Positions 1 to 9,800 of a stretch of 64,000 nt of DNA are shown here, in pieces. The position numbers and the translations under genes are program-made. The stretch's first letter is position 1. The number at the start of each line of letters is the position of its first letter. The DNA comes from Shewanella sp. MBTL60-007 (GTDB taxonomy: Bacteria > Pseudomonadota > Gammaproteobacteria > Enterobacterales > Shewanellaceae), in NCBI RefSeq assembly GCF_019654915.1, contig NZ_BPET01000004.1, positions 62,001 to 126,000 on the forward strand, given 5' to 3'. The notes below the pieces were generated by a model. That model did not search any database. It saw only the letters and a program-made list of their open reading frames with translations, and was not told the DNA's origin.

Positions 1-108
1 ATAGTGATTGCCAGTCATGGCCGTACCGGGATATCGCACTTCTTGCATACGAACGTGGCAGAGGCCGTGGCTAACCGAGCCAAATGTCCGGTATTAGTCG
101 TTAAGTAG
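1..108 (+). CDS. Universal stress protein (UspA family), 3' end only
   Basis: Only the last 35 codons are in the window. They read as the C-terminal part of a UspA fold: the GRTGISH phosphate/nucleotide loop followed by the hydrophobic final strand CPVLVVK. The end is almost the same as that of the next gene (HGHRGISH...CPVLVVK), so the two are tandem paralogues 63 bases apart. The family binds ATP or acts in stress survival; the exact role here cannot be told from a fragment. Confidence 0.85.
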   Translation: MVIASHGRTGISHFLHTNVAEAVANRAKCPVLVVK

Positions 109-171
109 TTGCTGTATTGATTACAGTATTAATGGCAGTCAAGCATAGCTAGGCTTGATTGAGGAGAGGGT

Positions 172-615
172 ATGCGTACTCGACAAATTTTATGTCCAAC
201 AGATTTTTCATTAACGGCATCCCATGCCTTGAGCTACGCCATCGAGATGGCCAATCTATATGGCGTTAGCCTACGTTTAGTGCATGTGATGAGCGAGCCT
301 TTTAGTGAGCATCATTACGGTATCGCGGTGGACTCAGTGGAGCAACTCGATAGGCAGATAGAGGCCGCTGCAACTGAAAACCTAGAGAAACTGGAGTTGA
401 AGATCCAGCAAGGGTTAAATCATGGCTTGACCGTGAAAACCGTACTTCGTAAAGGAGATGTGTTAGATGAGATCCTTGAGGAGTCTGAGGTCGGACAGGT
501 CGGCATGATAGTGATAGCAAGTCATGGACATAGAGGGATTTCGCACTTGCTAAACCCTAATATTGCCGAAAGCTTAGCCAATAAAGCAAAGTGCCCAGTG
601 CTGGTGGTGAAGTAG
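172..615 (+). CDS. Universal stress protein, UspA family
   Basis: A 147-residue single-domain Usp protein, the normal length. It starts ILCPTDFS (strand 1 with the conserved Asp), and near the end has the G-hydrophobic-IVIASHGHRGISHLL segment that carries the G2xG9x(S/T)-like nucleotide loop, then the final strand CPVLVVK. The ATG is preceded by GAGGAGAGGGT, a strong ribosome binding site. It follows a partial paralogue in the same direction and is closed by a hairpin terminator at 662. Cytoplasmic stress-resilience role is known for the family; the trigger is not visible in the sequence. Confidence 0.9.
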   Translation: MRTRQILCPTDFSLTASHALSYAIEMANLYGVSLRLVHVMSEPFSEHHYGIAVDSVEQLDRQIEAAATENLEKLELKIQQGLNHGLTVKTVLRKGDVLDEILEESEVGQVGMIVIASHGHRGISHLLNPNIAESLANKAKCPVLVVK

Positions 616-661
616 GCACTGATAGTGGTTTCACTGCGTTATGAGTTTGGGTGAAAAACAG

Positions 662-695
662 CAGCCACACATTTATTTGTGTGGCTGTTTTTATT
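662..695. terminator. Rho-independent terminator after usp
   Basis: Perfect 9-bp stem CAGCCACAC / GTGTGGCTG with an 8-base loop, followed by TTTTTATTT. It sits between convergent genes (usp on + and the DUF924 gene on -) and can serve the + strand. Confidence 0.85.
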
Positions 696-708
696 TGCGC
701 TCTAGCGG

Positions 709-1287
709 CTAAAAACTTGAGCCGGGTTGCTGCAGGAAGTCTATCTCTTCTGCGGTTGACTCACGACCTAGGATAGCGTTTCTGTGGGGATAGCGACCAA
801 ATTGATCGATAATCTTCTTATGTCTTAGCTCAAAGTCTAAATTGGCTTTGGCGGCATCGCGATTGAATAACCTCACCGCAATCTCATGTATTAATGACGA
901 CTCACTGTGCATGTAGGGCATAAACAGAAACGGCACCTGTTTCGCCTTTAATTCTGAGTCGCAATTGAGTGCAACCGCCTCTTGGGCAAGCACTAATGCG
1001 AGGGGATCGGCTGCAAACGCTTGCGGGGTATCACGATAGATATTGCGGGAGAACTGGTCGAGAACGATGATTTCAGCCAATCGTCCCTGTGGCGTTGCTC
1101 GCCAATGATAGAGCTCACCTTGCATTGCTTGGGTTAATAATGCAGCGTAATTTTGTTTAATGAGTTCATCAAACTCATTGTCTTTTACCCACCACTGCTT
1201 AGGTTCAATCTCTTCAAACCAGAAGTGAATAATCATATCTGGGGTAAATGCCTGCTGTAATTTGTGCTCTTTCGCTAGTGTGTTCAT
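709..1287 (-). CDS. DUF924 family protein
   Basis: A 192-residue soluble protein. Recognised as DUF924 by the opening IIHFWFEEIEPKQWW, the LAEIIVLDQFSRNIYRDTPQAFAAD block and the later PFLFMPYMHSES and RNAILGRES segments. This family has a tetratricopeptide-like all-helical fold and no settled function. The gene lies 2 bases downstream of the PH-domain gene at 1290 on the same strand, so it is probably the last gene of a three-gene operon (2776-3378, 1290-2786, 709-1287), although a functional link is not known. Confidence 0.85.
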   Translation of the reverse strand: MNTLAKEHKLQQAFTPDMIIHFWFEEIEPKQWWVKDNEFDELIKQNYAALLTQAMQGELYHWRATPQGRLAEIIVLDQFSRNIYRDTPQAFAADPLALVLAQEAVALNCDSELKAKQVPFLFMPYMHSESSLIHEIAVRLFNRDAAKANLDFELRHKKIIDQFGRYPHRNAILGRESTAEEIDFLQQPGSSF

Positions 1288-1289
1288 AG

Positions 1290-2786
1290 CTATATCCAGT
1301 TTCGGTGGTCGTTATGAATAAGCACGAGTGCTCGCTCAGCAATCGTTCGTGCCGCAATGATAGAGATATAAGGCAGTTTCACTGTACCACTGGCGAGACC
1401 AATTTCAAGATTAGCCAAGCCACTGCGCTTCTGATTAGGCGACTGAGTTATTGCCACATGCTGAACCTTGCTCAGTGCAATGAGCTGCCAGCTTCGCCCA
1501 AGCAACCCTGAATGAAACCAAAGATTATTACCTTCGAGTCGATACCCATATTGGCGATACTTTAAGTAAATGGCGATGCAAAATAGGCTTGCACCTATCC
1601 AAAGCAGATCGGTAAACAGATTCAAGCCAAGAGAGTAGGTATTAATTGCAGGCACTAAAAACGGCAGAAATCCACGGCGCCAAAACCAGCCCATGTGGAT
1701 GCGTTGATATTGATTTGGTAGCCGAGTTGCGCTGGCTTCTACCCCTTTAAGCCTAGGTAAAAGCTCGGCGGTATCGGCTCGGTCCATGCTGGGAATCAGC
1801 ATATTAGTGCTACCGCGCTGTTCGATTTCGTGACCCTGAACCTGTTTAAAGTAGACTGTCCAAAGCTTGAGTAAACGACCAACCAAAGGTTGATAGAACT
1901 TAATAACCTGAATGCGCCTTAGTGCCAGCGCGTCATTTTGTTTGGCAATGATGCCACCAGTGCGATGCAATGTGTTACCGCTACGGCTTAATTTATATGG
2001 GAAATATTTAAGCACTGCCGATACGATGGAAATGACAGAGAATAGTAAATAAAACGTAGCTAAGGCCAAAACCCCAAAAATGAGTTGAAGTGCAATACTG
2101 GCGGCGATATGAGCATTATACCAAGCCCAGAACGACTGTAATAATTGCAGATTTTCCATTGACTCCCAATCTAATTGACCAAAAATAGGGCCTAAAATAA
2201 CCGCCAACCAAATGGCGTTATTTTGGTAGAGACCAAATAGAATAAGTTGTTTTAGGCTCTTTTTAGAAAGGGGCTCAACTTGCTTGCTGTGAGTCAGTTT
2301 AGCAGCAGGGGTTAGACTTGCCTGTTCATGCTCAGCCATTAGTTGTTTCTTTAAACTGAGGGCATCTTTATAGGGGAGGGCCGACAGCTCCGCCTCATTA
2401 CCCTTAGAGCCAGCAGTTTCAACGACGATGCGATAAAGCCCCATAGGCCGAAAATAAAGGGGCTGTTCTAGGCGAACATTTTGGATCTTACTAAAGGGGA
2501 GTTCATCGGCTTTCTTAAAGATGATCCCGTGTTTAATGTTGAGCTTATTTGGTTCAAGTTTAAAACGAAATTTTAGCCATTGCAGCACACTAAAAACAAA
2601 GATCAGACTTATGATAGCGGTAATGGCTACAATCACCCATGGGCTGCTAAAGCCTTGCTGCCAACCGGTATAAACCACAGGAATAAGGGCATAACCGCTA
2701 CTTAATAACTGCTTAGTGGTAAGTAGGGTAAAACTAATGATTGACCACGGCGAAAGTGAGCTCCACTGAGCGAATTTATGATTCAT
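1290..2786 (-). CDS. Bacterial PH-domain (bPH2/DUF304) membrane protein, YdbT-like
   Basis: 498 residues with several hydrophobic segments (about 15-35, 50-70, 185-205, 225-260, 370-410) and repeated bPH2-type blocks, e.g. LEPNKLNIKHGIIFKKADELPFSKIQNV, SGNTLHRTGGIIAKQNDALALRRIQVI and LEGNNLWFHSGLLGRSWQLIALSKVQHV. Three such repeats is the organisation of Bacillus YdbT. It overlaps the preceding 2776-3378 gene by 11 bases, as ydbS-ydbT pairs do. The pair is membrane-bound; a role in resistance to some antimicrobial peptides has been reported for the Bacillus proteins, and nothing more can be inferred here. Confidence 0.85.
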   Translation of the reverse strand: MNHKFAQWSSLSPWSIISFTLLTTKQLLSSGYALIPVVYTGWQQGFSSPWVIVAITAIISLIFVFSVLQWLKFRFKLEPNKLNIKHGIIFKKADELPFSKIQNVRLEQPLYFRPMGLYRIVVETAGSKGNEAELSALPYKDALSLKKQLMAEHEQASLTPAAKLTHSKQVEPLSKKSLKQLILFGLYQNNAIWLAVILGPIFGQLDWESMENLQLLQSFWAWYNAHIAASIALQLIFGVLALATFYLLFSVISIVSAVLKYFPYKLSRSGNTLHRTGGIIAKQNDALALRRIQVIKFYQPLVGRLLKLWTVYFKQVQGHEIEQRGSTNMLIPSMDRADTAELLPRLKGVEASATRLPNQYQRIHMGWFWRRGFLPFLVPAINTYSLGLNLFTDLLWIGASLFCIAIYLKYRQYGYRLEGNNLWFHSGLLGRSWQLIALSKVQHVAITQSPNQKRSGLANLEIGLASGTVKLPYISIIAARTIAERALVLIHNDHRNWI

Positions 2787-3378
2787 CGCTAAGTTCTTCA
2801 GATTGTATCTTGCTTTGTGGGTTTGCTTGGGCAGCTTGTGCTAATAGGTGTTGGCGTAGGTGTTCAGCCGTTTGTTGCTCAATACCTGGAAGTTCTATCT
2901 CGGCTGAGCCACTACCTGCGCTGAAACACTTGAGTGTCGATAGGCTAAAATGACGCTCTAAGGGACCATGGGAAAGGCTTACATGTTGTAGCCTAGAGTA
3001 GGGAAGCGAGGTGCGTTTTACCCACCAAAAGCCTTTTTGCATGAGCAACTCATGTTCGCAGGTGGCGTAGCAGATTGACTTAGCATGGCGATCTCTTAAG
3101 TAACTTATGAGGGTTAATAGCAATACTGCTCCGGTCAATATGGCTAATAGCTGCAACAAATCAAGCTCTCTTGGAAGGATGAGTATTAGTGAAAGCGCGA
3201 TAAATCCTATGCTGCCGAATAGGAGGCTTTCACATAGCACTTGGGTGTAATGGCGTTTATCAATAGGCTGCAGCACCACTTGATCAAAGCCTTGCCACTG
3301 ACTTGGCACAATGACATCTCGGCAAGCTTGTTCGTCAATAGAGTCAGCTTCGTTGCTGATATTTTCATTGCTATCCAT
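2776..3378 (-). CDS. Bacterial PH-domain (bPH2/DUF304) membrane protein, YdbS-like
   Basis: 200 residues: an acidic N-terminus, two adjacent membrane segments (about 50-67 and 72-92), then one bPH2 domain marked by CEHELLMQKGFWWVKRTSLPYSRLQHVSL and the ending block with IELPGIE. This is the single-domain partner of the three-domain protein encoded next; the two overlap by 11 bases and are translationally coupled. The small/large pair arrangement is the family's normal one. Confidence 0.85.
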   Translation of the reverse strand: MDSNENISNEADSIDEQACRDVIVPSQWQGFDQVVLQPIDKRHYTQVLCESLLFGSIGFIALSLILILPRELDLLQLLAILTGAVLLLTLISYLRDRHAKSICYATCEHELLMQKGFWWVKRTSLPYSRLQHVSLSHGPLERHFSLSTLKCFSAGSGSAEIELPGIEQQTAEHLRQHLLAQAAQANPQSKIQSEELSDES

Positions 3379-3553
3379 TCCAACTCTCGTTTGCGGTTAT
3401 CAACGGCTTTTGACTATATCAGTATGTACGGCGTTATCGCCATAGGGAGACATATTTGGCAACATTTTGTTCTGTAAATATCGAGTACTTATTACTTGTT
3501 ATTTATTGTAAATAAAGTAATTTATTGCAAACACCCTCAATAATGATAATGCC

Positions 3554-3850
3554 ATGAGTCTCAATTTTACAGAATCGAAACAGCAGAAGGCTTTTTTAAG
3601 AAAGCTCTATATTGCTTATCTTATAGACAGTGAACGTCACAACCTATTGTCACTGCATAAAATAACTGAGATGCCTCGCCGAACCTTACAAGATGCCATT
3701 GCCGCCTTAGCTGACTTGGCGATAGAGTGTGAGTTTGTGCAAGATGGTGAACGTAATAATGCTGGGTTTTATCGGATTAATCATTGGGGGGCCATTAACC
3801 GAGATTGGGTGGTGCAACATCTAGGTGAGATCCAAATTCAACTTAGCTAA
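3554..3850 (+). CDS. Small winged-helix-like DNA-binding protein
   Basis: 98 residues, all of it looking like one winged-helix domain: helix 1 (QKAFLRKLYIAYLI), a helix-turn-helix around LLSLHKITEMPRRTLQDAIAAL, then a wing FVQDGERNNAGFYRINHWG. It resembles small Shewanella/Vibrio winged-helix proteins of the HTH_43 kind, but I am not certain of the family. It stands alone, divergent from the PH-domain operon, with an AT-rich 175-base upstream region. Target genes cannot be deduced. Confidence 0.65.
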   Translation: MSLNFTESKQQKAFLRKLYIAYLIDSERHNLLSLHKITEMPRRTLQDAIAALADLAIECEFVQDGERNNAGFYRINHWGAINRDWVVQHLGEIQIQLS

Positions 3851-3973
3851 CTCTGGTCTTTAAGGGAACCCTCGAGCCTTTATTTTTCAATTTAACCTGA
3901 AACTAAGCTTCGCCTCTAACCGCTATTCTAGTGTTAAACAGGCTTTCTGCTGTTGAAAGCCTGCCAAACTCAT

Positions 3974-4014
3974 TTATTCATATTCATTCATAATGTTGGT
4001 TTTTTAGTTCATAT
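3974..4014 (+). promoter_or_regulatory. Putative TorR boxes upstream of torF
   Basis: Two directly adjacent decamers TTATTCATAT (3974) and TCATTCATAA (3984), and a third, TAGTTCATAT (4005), about 90-130 bases before the torF start. They match the E. coli tor-box decamer CTGTTCATAT at 7-8 of 10 positions, and the same kind of tandem decamers precede torE at 14719-14759. Assignment to TorR is inference from motif and neighbourhood. Confidence 0.6.
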
Positions 4015-4106
4015 CTACTCGCAAGGTCATTAATAACTTGCTTGTAATATTTGCTCTAGACTTAGGTTGATACATATAAATCGAAACAAATATTGGGATG
4101 ATGATT

Positions 4107-4844
4107 ATGAAATTTACACATGCGATTATGCTTGGCAGTTTAGCGATGGCGAGCATGGGCTCAGCAGTTGCTGCAGACGACAATGAGCTTTTCGGTGGTG
4201 AGATCAGCGGTAACGTTAAGTTTGCTACTGACTATGTATTCCGTGGTGAGTCAGAGACTATGGATGGCGACGTACCTGTTGTACAAGGCACCTTAGGCTG
4301 GGCAAATGACGACGGCTGGTACACAGGTGTATTTGCATCAAACATTAAATTTGCAGACCCAAACCTTGAAATCGTTACCGCGCCTTATATTGGTAAAGCG
4401 GGCGCCTTTGGTGACAGCGGTTTTACTTATGATGTGATGGTATTTTCATATCTTTATCCAGGTGCTTCATACTCAAACTACACTGAACTTTGGGTTCGTG
4501 TAGCTAAGCAGTTTGGCCAAGCTAACGTTCAGTTAGAAGTGACACCTACATTAGATGATTGGTTTGGTGTTGATGGTTGGCAAGGCGTCAACTATGCGAT
4601 TCACCCAAGCTATGATTTCAATAATGGCGTGAAACTATCTGGCTCATTTGGCTATCAAGATCTTGATGGTGAGGGCGCTGAAGGTTGGACGCACTGGAAC
4701 TTAGGTGTTGAAGCAAACTACGTCGGGCTAACGTTCGATCTACGTTACCACGGCAGCTCAGTTGACGAGTCTCACTTAGTGTACGGTACTCAAACCGAAA
4801 TCTTCGATGATCGTGTTGTATTTGGGGTTAGCAAAAGCTTCTAA
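4107..4844 (+). CDS. torF: TorF family putative porin
   Basis: About 245 residues with a signal peptide (KFTHAIMLGSLAMASMGSAVAA) and a beta-rich mature part that begins ISGNVKFATDYVFRGES and ends GVSKSF with a terminal aromatic, as outer-membrane barrels do. This is the pattern of the conserved 'gcw_chp'/TorF family found beside tor operons. ATG 4107 is preferred over ATGs at 4098 and 4101 because GGGATG lies six bases upstream of it and the signal peptide then starts MKF. Likely role: passage of TMAO or trimethylamine through the outer membrane; this is inferred from context only. TorR-like boxes precede it and a terminator follows. Confidence 0.85.
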   Translation: MKFTHAIMLGSLAMASMGSAVAADDNELFGGEISGNVKFATDYVFRGESETMDGDVPVVQGTLGWANDDGWYTGVFASNIKFADPNLEIVTAPYIGKAGAFGDSGFTYDVMVFSYLYPGASYSNYTELWVRVAKQFGQANVQLEVTPTLDDWFGVDGWQGVNYAIHPSYDFNNGVKLSGSFGYQDLDGEGAEGWTHWNLGVEANYVGLTFDLRYHGSSVDESHLVYGTQTEIFDDRVVFGVSKSF

Positions 4845-4871
4845 GTTAATCATCTCAAAGTTATTTTTAAG

Positions 4872-4899
4872 AGCCAGCTCATTTTGAGCTGGCTTTTTC
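4872..4899 (+). terminator. Rho-independent terminator after torF
   Basis: Perfect 10-bp stem AGCCAGCTCA / TGAGCTGGCT with a TTT loop, followed by TTTTT. It separates torF from torR. Confidence 0.9.
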
Positions 4900-5023
4900 A
4901 GTTCTGACAACCTTTTCAAATAGTCCTCGTACTCCTCAACTGCTCGCTTTACGTGCTAACTTGTGTATATTATGTGGCGCGTTTTAGTCAGGCTTTTAAA
5001 AGTAAAAGCGGTTGAGGTGGTAT

Positions 5024-5734
5024 ATGGGTTACCGAGTACTGGTTGTTGATGACGAAGCTGTCATCCGAGCTAGGTTAAAAGGTTATTTTGAGAAAGAGGG
5101 CTATGAAGTGCTCGAAGCTCAAGATGGTGATCAGATGTGGCAAGAATTTGAGCGCCAGCATATTGATCTGGTTATGCTCGATATCAATCTCCCCGGTGTC
5201 GATGGCTTAAGCCTAGCGCGTGAGCTGCGAAGCAAGAGTCATGTGGGAATTATTCTAGTCACTGGCCGTGACGAAACCATAGATAAAATTGTAGGCCTAG
5301 AGATGGGCGCCGATGATTACGTCACTAAACCTTTTGAGCTTCGCGAGTTATTGGTAAGGGTAAAGAACTTACTCTGGCGGATGTCATTGGTGAAAAAAGC
5401 GGTTGCCGATAGCGCAGAGCAGGTCGATGTCGACGATAATATTATCGCCTTCAATGATTACATTTTAGAGCTAAATAGCCGCCAACTCACCCATAATGGC
5501 GAGTCGATAAAGCTCACCAAAGCCGAATTTGAACTGCTTACCGCCTTTTCGCTACACCCTCAACAGGTGCTATCTCGCGAGCGTTTAATGATGCAAACCA
5601 GCCACAGAGATCAAGACGTCAACGATAGAACCATCGATGTGATTATCCGCCGTCTGCGTAATAAGTTATCTGCAGATCTGTTTGTCACCGTTCACGGTGA
5701 AGGCTACCTGTTTGCTGCAAAGGTGAAAGACTGA
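5024..5734 (+). CDS. torR: Two-component response regulator TorR (OmpR/PhoB type)
   Basis: 236 residues. The receiver domain has the acidic pair VVDDE, the phosphorylatable Asp53 (VMLDINLPG) and the Lys of VTKPF; the C-terminal winged helix has LTKAEFELLTAF, DVNDRTIDVIIRRLRNKL and the final hairpin VHGEGYLF. An in-frame TTG at 5012 gives a longer reading frame, but GAGG at 5014-5017 sits just before ATG 5024, so 5024 is the start chosen. It is activated through the TorS phosphorelay and is expected to switch on torECAD, and here probably torF. It is flanked by torF and by the convergent torT. Confidence 0.93.
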   Translation: MGYRVLVVDDEAVIRARLKGYFEKEGYEVLEAQDGDQMWQEFERQHIDLVMLDINLPGVDGLSLARELRSKSHVGIILVTGRDETIDKIVGLEMGADDYVTKPFELRELLVRVKNLLWRMSLVKKAVADSAEQVDVDDNIIAFNDYILELNSRQLTHNGESIKLTKAEFELLTAFSLHPQQVLSRERLMMQTSHRDQDVNDRTIDVIIRRLRNKLSADLFVTVHGEGYLFAAKVKD

Positions 5735-5739
5735 GTCTG

Positions 5740-6804
5740 TTACTTGTCGATATTGACCCGATAAATCGGATAATACTCCGCTGGTGGTAGGCTGGTTTTA
5801 AGCACATCTTTACTGATGTGCTGCGGGTATAAGGTTTGGATCTTGGGGCCGATATCGCCAAACGCCTTTGCACCTTCAAGTTCTCTTACCGTAATGTCTA
5901 TGGCGAGCTTTCCTTGCAATACGACTAGGTCATCGTTACTAAACTCAATTTTTCCACGATAGATCCCTCGCAATACCGCTGGGGAGAGGTAGCTGCTAAT
6001 TAACTTAACTTTGTCTGTTAGATGGTTTTGGCGAAGTATGCTGACCCCCGCCTCGATGGCAACGGCGCTACCGAGAATATAATCGGGCGTCTGCTCACTC
6101 AATAGCGCCTCGAGTTCGTCGCGGTAGAGGTTGCGATTATTGTCGGCATGATGCACGGCGCTAATAGTGACTAAACTGTCTTTCAGTGCCGCAGATACGC
6201 CTTGCTCTACATAATCACTGCCACCTAGCTTATCGGGGCCGGTTAACAGTGCAAGGGTGACCGGTTCTTTGGCTTGACGCTTAATATAGTCTCCTGCCAT
6301 AAATCCCATCTGATACCAGTTAACCCCCACTCGGGTATTCACTTTGGGGTGCTTGAGTCGATTGACGAGCGCAATTACTGGCTTAGTGATAGGCGCTTGA
6401 TAGAAATCTAAGATGTCAGGACGTACGCCACCAAGTAATATCGCATCAAAGTCGTGCTTCATACAGTTATCGAGTTGGCTCAGCTGTTTTTCTTGACCGT
6501 AATAGCCACCCGCCTCGAAGAGTTCCAGCTTAAGGTTTAGCGCTTTGGTCTGCTGGACCAATCCGTAGTTAATGCCAGTCCAGTATGTGTCTTTCAGGTG
6601 TGGTACTAAGGCGCAAATTCGCCAAGATTTTTTTGCTGTTGAGAGTGGGGTTAGCTGTAGTGGCGCAGTGTGTTGCAGCACTTTTTCATAGGGGGTTCTC
6701 TGCTCTAATGACCAAGGCGATAGGGGATTGGCCGCGCTTGTCTGTATGGCTAATAAACTCAAGCCGACAAGGAGTAATAAACGCAGCTGCATAACTTTTA
6801 CCAT
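5740..6804 (-). CDS. torT: Periplasmic TMAO-binding protein TorT
   Basis: 354 residues with a signal peptide (MQLRLLLLVGLSLLAIQTSA) and a periplasmic-binding-protein type 1 fold: WRICALVPHLKDTYWTGINYGLVQQ at the start, AILLGGVRP, then LALLTGPDKLGGSDYVEQG. In E. coli TorT binds TMAO and signals to the TorS sensor domain, and the family match plus placement between torR and torS supports this role. It is read from the opposite strand to torR and torS, ending 5 bases from the torR stop. ATG 6804 or ATG 6792 could be used; both leave the signal peptide intact. Confidence 0.9.
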   Translation of the reverse strand: MVKVMQLRLLLLVGLSLLAIQTSAANPLSPWSLEQRTPYEKVLQHTAPLQLTPLSTAKKSWRICALVPHLKDTYWTGINYGLVQQTKALNLKLELFEAGGYYGQEKQLSQLDNCMKHDFDAILLGGVRPDILDFYQAPITKPVIALVNRLKHPKVNTRVGVNWYQMGFMAGDYIKRQAKEPVTLALLTGPDKLGGSDYVEQGVSAALKDSLVTISAVHHADNNRNLYRDELEALLSEQTPDYILGSAVAIEAGVSILRQNHLTDKVKLISSYLSPAVLRGIYRGKIEFSNDDLVVLQGKLAIDITVRELEGAKAFGDIGPKIQTLYPQHISKDVLKTSLPPAEYYPIYRVNIDK

Positions 6805-6822
6805 GGTTAAGGTCCCTATGAA

Positions 6823-6853
6823 TTGATTAAATAATTAATGCAATTGGTATAAT
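6823..6853 (+). promoter_or_regulatory. Candidate sigma-70 promoter for torS
   Basis: TTGATT (6823) and a perfect TATAAT (6848) with a 19-base spacer, 25 bases before the torS GTG start, in the torT/torS divergent gap. The spacer is longer than ideal. Confidence 0.4.
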
Positions 6854-6877
6854 ATTGTACCAGCTTAATAGATAACA

Positions 6878-9800
6878 GTGAGTGTATTGTTTTTGCCAAA
6901 ACCTCCTTCGCCTAAATTATCTCTATCGAGAAAAAGCCTGATTGGCCGTCTTATGTTGGCTTTTGGTTTACTTGCCTTACTGCTGCTCCTACTGGTTAGT
7001 CTTGGCAGCGTGAGTCTACGCTGGGTTCAGCAGGCTGATAAGTACTTATATAACAGTGCATTACCAGCTTCTGAGGCCGCGAGTCAGTTGGCGCTTTCCA
7101 GTAGTGCCTTGGCCGAAAATGCAGGGCAATTAGGTCAGACACAAGATGAAGCTCAGCGGCAGTTTGTGGGGCGTAAATTGTCCATTGAGAGTGCAACTAT
7201 GCTCAGTGCTATTAAAGTCCTAAAGGCCCTTGAGGTGAATTTCGATTTAAGCCTTGAGCAGAGTGCCTCGGAGATTATTGGCGATACCTCTGAGCTTGGA
7301 GAGCTGGTTGGTCAGCGTATTCAAGTGGCTTATAGTTTAAAGAAACAGGGGCTGGAGTTAGTTAACGCAGCCAATAAGAGTACCGAGCTGCTACTTGCCG
7401 AGCTGGCGATTGTCGATTCAGGGATCTTATCTAAGCTGAGTCTGGCGTACCCAGATGCTGTCGGTGCTGAAAAGACTTCTCAACTGCTTGATACCCTGAT
7501 AGAACAAGACTTAGACACTCAGGAGCGCCTCAACCGAGCCCTTAAAATTGTTCACAATATCGCCTTGATGGGGCAGATGTTCCAGTCTCCTGAGTTAGAG
7601 CCGGGAGGCTATCCGTTGCTGGGTGATATAGGTAGTCAGGTCACTCAAGTTGGCGCTCCAACTATAGCCGCACGCCCAAAGCTTGAATCGGCCGAGGTGG
7701 AGAGTGGTATAACCCATTTAGATAAGAGCATAGGTCATTCCCAGACTCGCTATTTGGCGTCTCTTACTAGCTTGACCCATATTATCCGCGATCCAGACCG
7801 TGCTAATACGTTAGCTAAGCAGTTTGCCATATTACAAACCTTGCCGAGTAGTCTCACCTTACAAAAAGAGTATGCCCAGTACCATAGGGCTCAGGAGCTA
7901 CAGCTACAAACCATCACAGATAAGCTGGATGTGCTCAATAAGGTGGTCGCTAACGCGATGCAGTTGCAACGTATTGAGGCGGATAATGCTCGAAAAAATT
8001 ACCTTAAACAGCTCAGTTGGGCGAAAGTAGGTTTATGGACGACGGGCTTATTGATGTTTCTGCTGATCTTTATCGTGGTCTACAAAGTGATTTATCGCGG
8101 TATTGCGCTTAAACTCGATGCAGCCACTAAGGCGCTTGCTCAACTGAGCCTAGGTAATACCGCGGTGACGATCGATACCCAAGGTGATGATGAGCTTGCA
8201 GCTATGGCCAGTGCCATAAAGGCCTTTAGGCAAAAAACCGACCATAACCAGAAGCTACAGGCAGAACTGCGTGAGACCGCTGCTGAACTGTTTGAACATA
8301 AGCAGGCATTGGAAGCTAAGGTAGAAGAGCGAACCCTAGAGCTCGCCGAGGCGAATATTCAGCTAGATAGAGAGGCTAAAGGTCATGCGCTAGCAAGAGA
8401 TATGGCCGAGCAGGCTAATCAGGCCAAGTCGCTCTTTCTCGCCACTATGAGTCATGAGATCCGTACGCCACTTAATGGCCTATTGGGCACCTTGACGCTA
8501 CTTGGGCACGCTAAGCTACCTCCCGCGCAGCAGCAACTATTGGCTCTGTCACAATATAGCGGCACGCTGTTGCAAACGGTATTGAACGATATTTTAGATT
8601 TCTCCCGCCTTGAGCAGAGAAAGCTTGCCAATGAGCCTCGCGCCATCGATATCAACGAATTACTGGAGCAGGTGGTGGCGATCATGTTAGCGGGGGCTGG
8701 GCTTGCCGGATTGACCCTGCGTGCTCACCATAGCGACCTGCCAAAGTGGATCTATATCGATGGGCCCAAACTGCGTCAGGTATTGTTAAACCTATTGGGC
8801 AACGCGATCAAGTTTACCCCTCAGGGGAGAGTCGATTTAATTGCCGAAGTGGAAGACGGCTTACTGCAATTTAAGGTGCGAGATACCGGCGTCGGGATCG
8901 ATTCAAAGGCGATGAAAAAGCTCTTTAAAGCCTATGGTAATGATCCGAGTAAGGGACGAGACAGAGGAACTGGGCTCGGGCTGGCGATCAGCAAGCAGTT
9001 AGTGCAGCTGATGAATAGCGACAGTGATATCGATAATCCAGGTGTATGGGTAACGAGTGAAGTTGGCAAGGGCAGCTGTTTTGGTTTTTCATTGCCGTTG
9101 GTCGTTTGTGACCGACCTGATTTTGAGCTGCAACAGCAAGTTGTTCATACCCAAAGTAAAAATCTGTTAGTTATCGAAGATAACAAGATTAATGCCATGG
9201 TGGCTCAAGGATTCCTCGCTCACCTTGGACACACATCTATGTTAGCCAAGAGTTGCGAAGCTGCGAGAAAAGCCTATACGGTTCAAAGTGCGAAGGGGTT
9301 CGATGCCATCATGCTCGATATTCAACTCGGTGATGGTTCAGGGATTGAGTTGCTGGCAGAGTTGCAAGAGGTGAATAGGCAAGCCGAACATCAAATCGAA
9401 ATCGCCGCCTTTACCGCTCAGTTGCAAGCCGATGATATGGAGAACTATCAAGCAAAAGGCTTTGACTTAATCTTGATGAAGCCCCTAGATATGCAGGCGT
9501 TATCCAGCTGGCTAGGCAGCGCCGCCCCGCTTTCTGGTAATGACACTCATGCTGAAACAGCTTTGAGCGATAAATTAACCTTGAGCGAAGAAACAGTCAA
9601 AGATGAAGTTCTCAAAGAGAAGAGCGATACATTGACTAGCAATGACGCAGATACGGACTTACTCGATGAGGCTCAGCTAACCCAAGATTTAACCTACCTC
9701 GGATTAGATACAGTGATAGAGTTAGCTACGATTTATCAGCAAACCAGTCAGGTACATTTTGAGGGCCTTTTAAAGCCCGATGCCGATGTGAAGCATATCC

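Noticed and set aside
3500..3553. Fur-like AATAATGATAATGCC before the winged-helix gene
   Set aside because: Only about half of the 19-bp consensus fits, in an AT-rich stretch; not convincing beside the two real Fur boxes.
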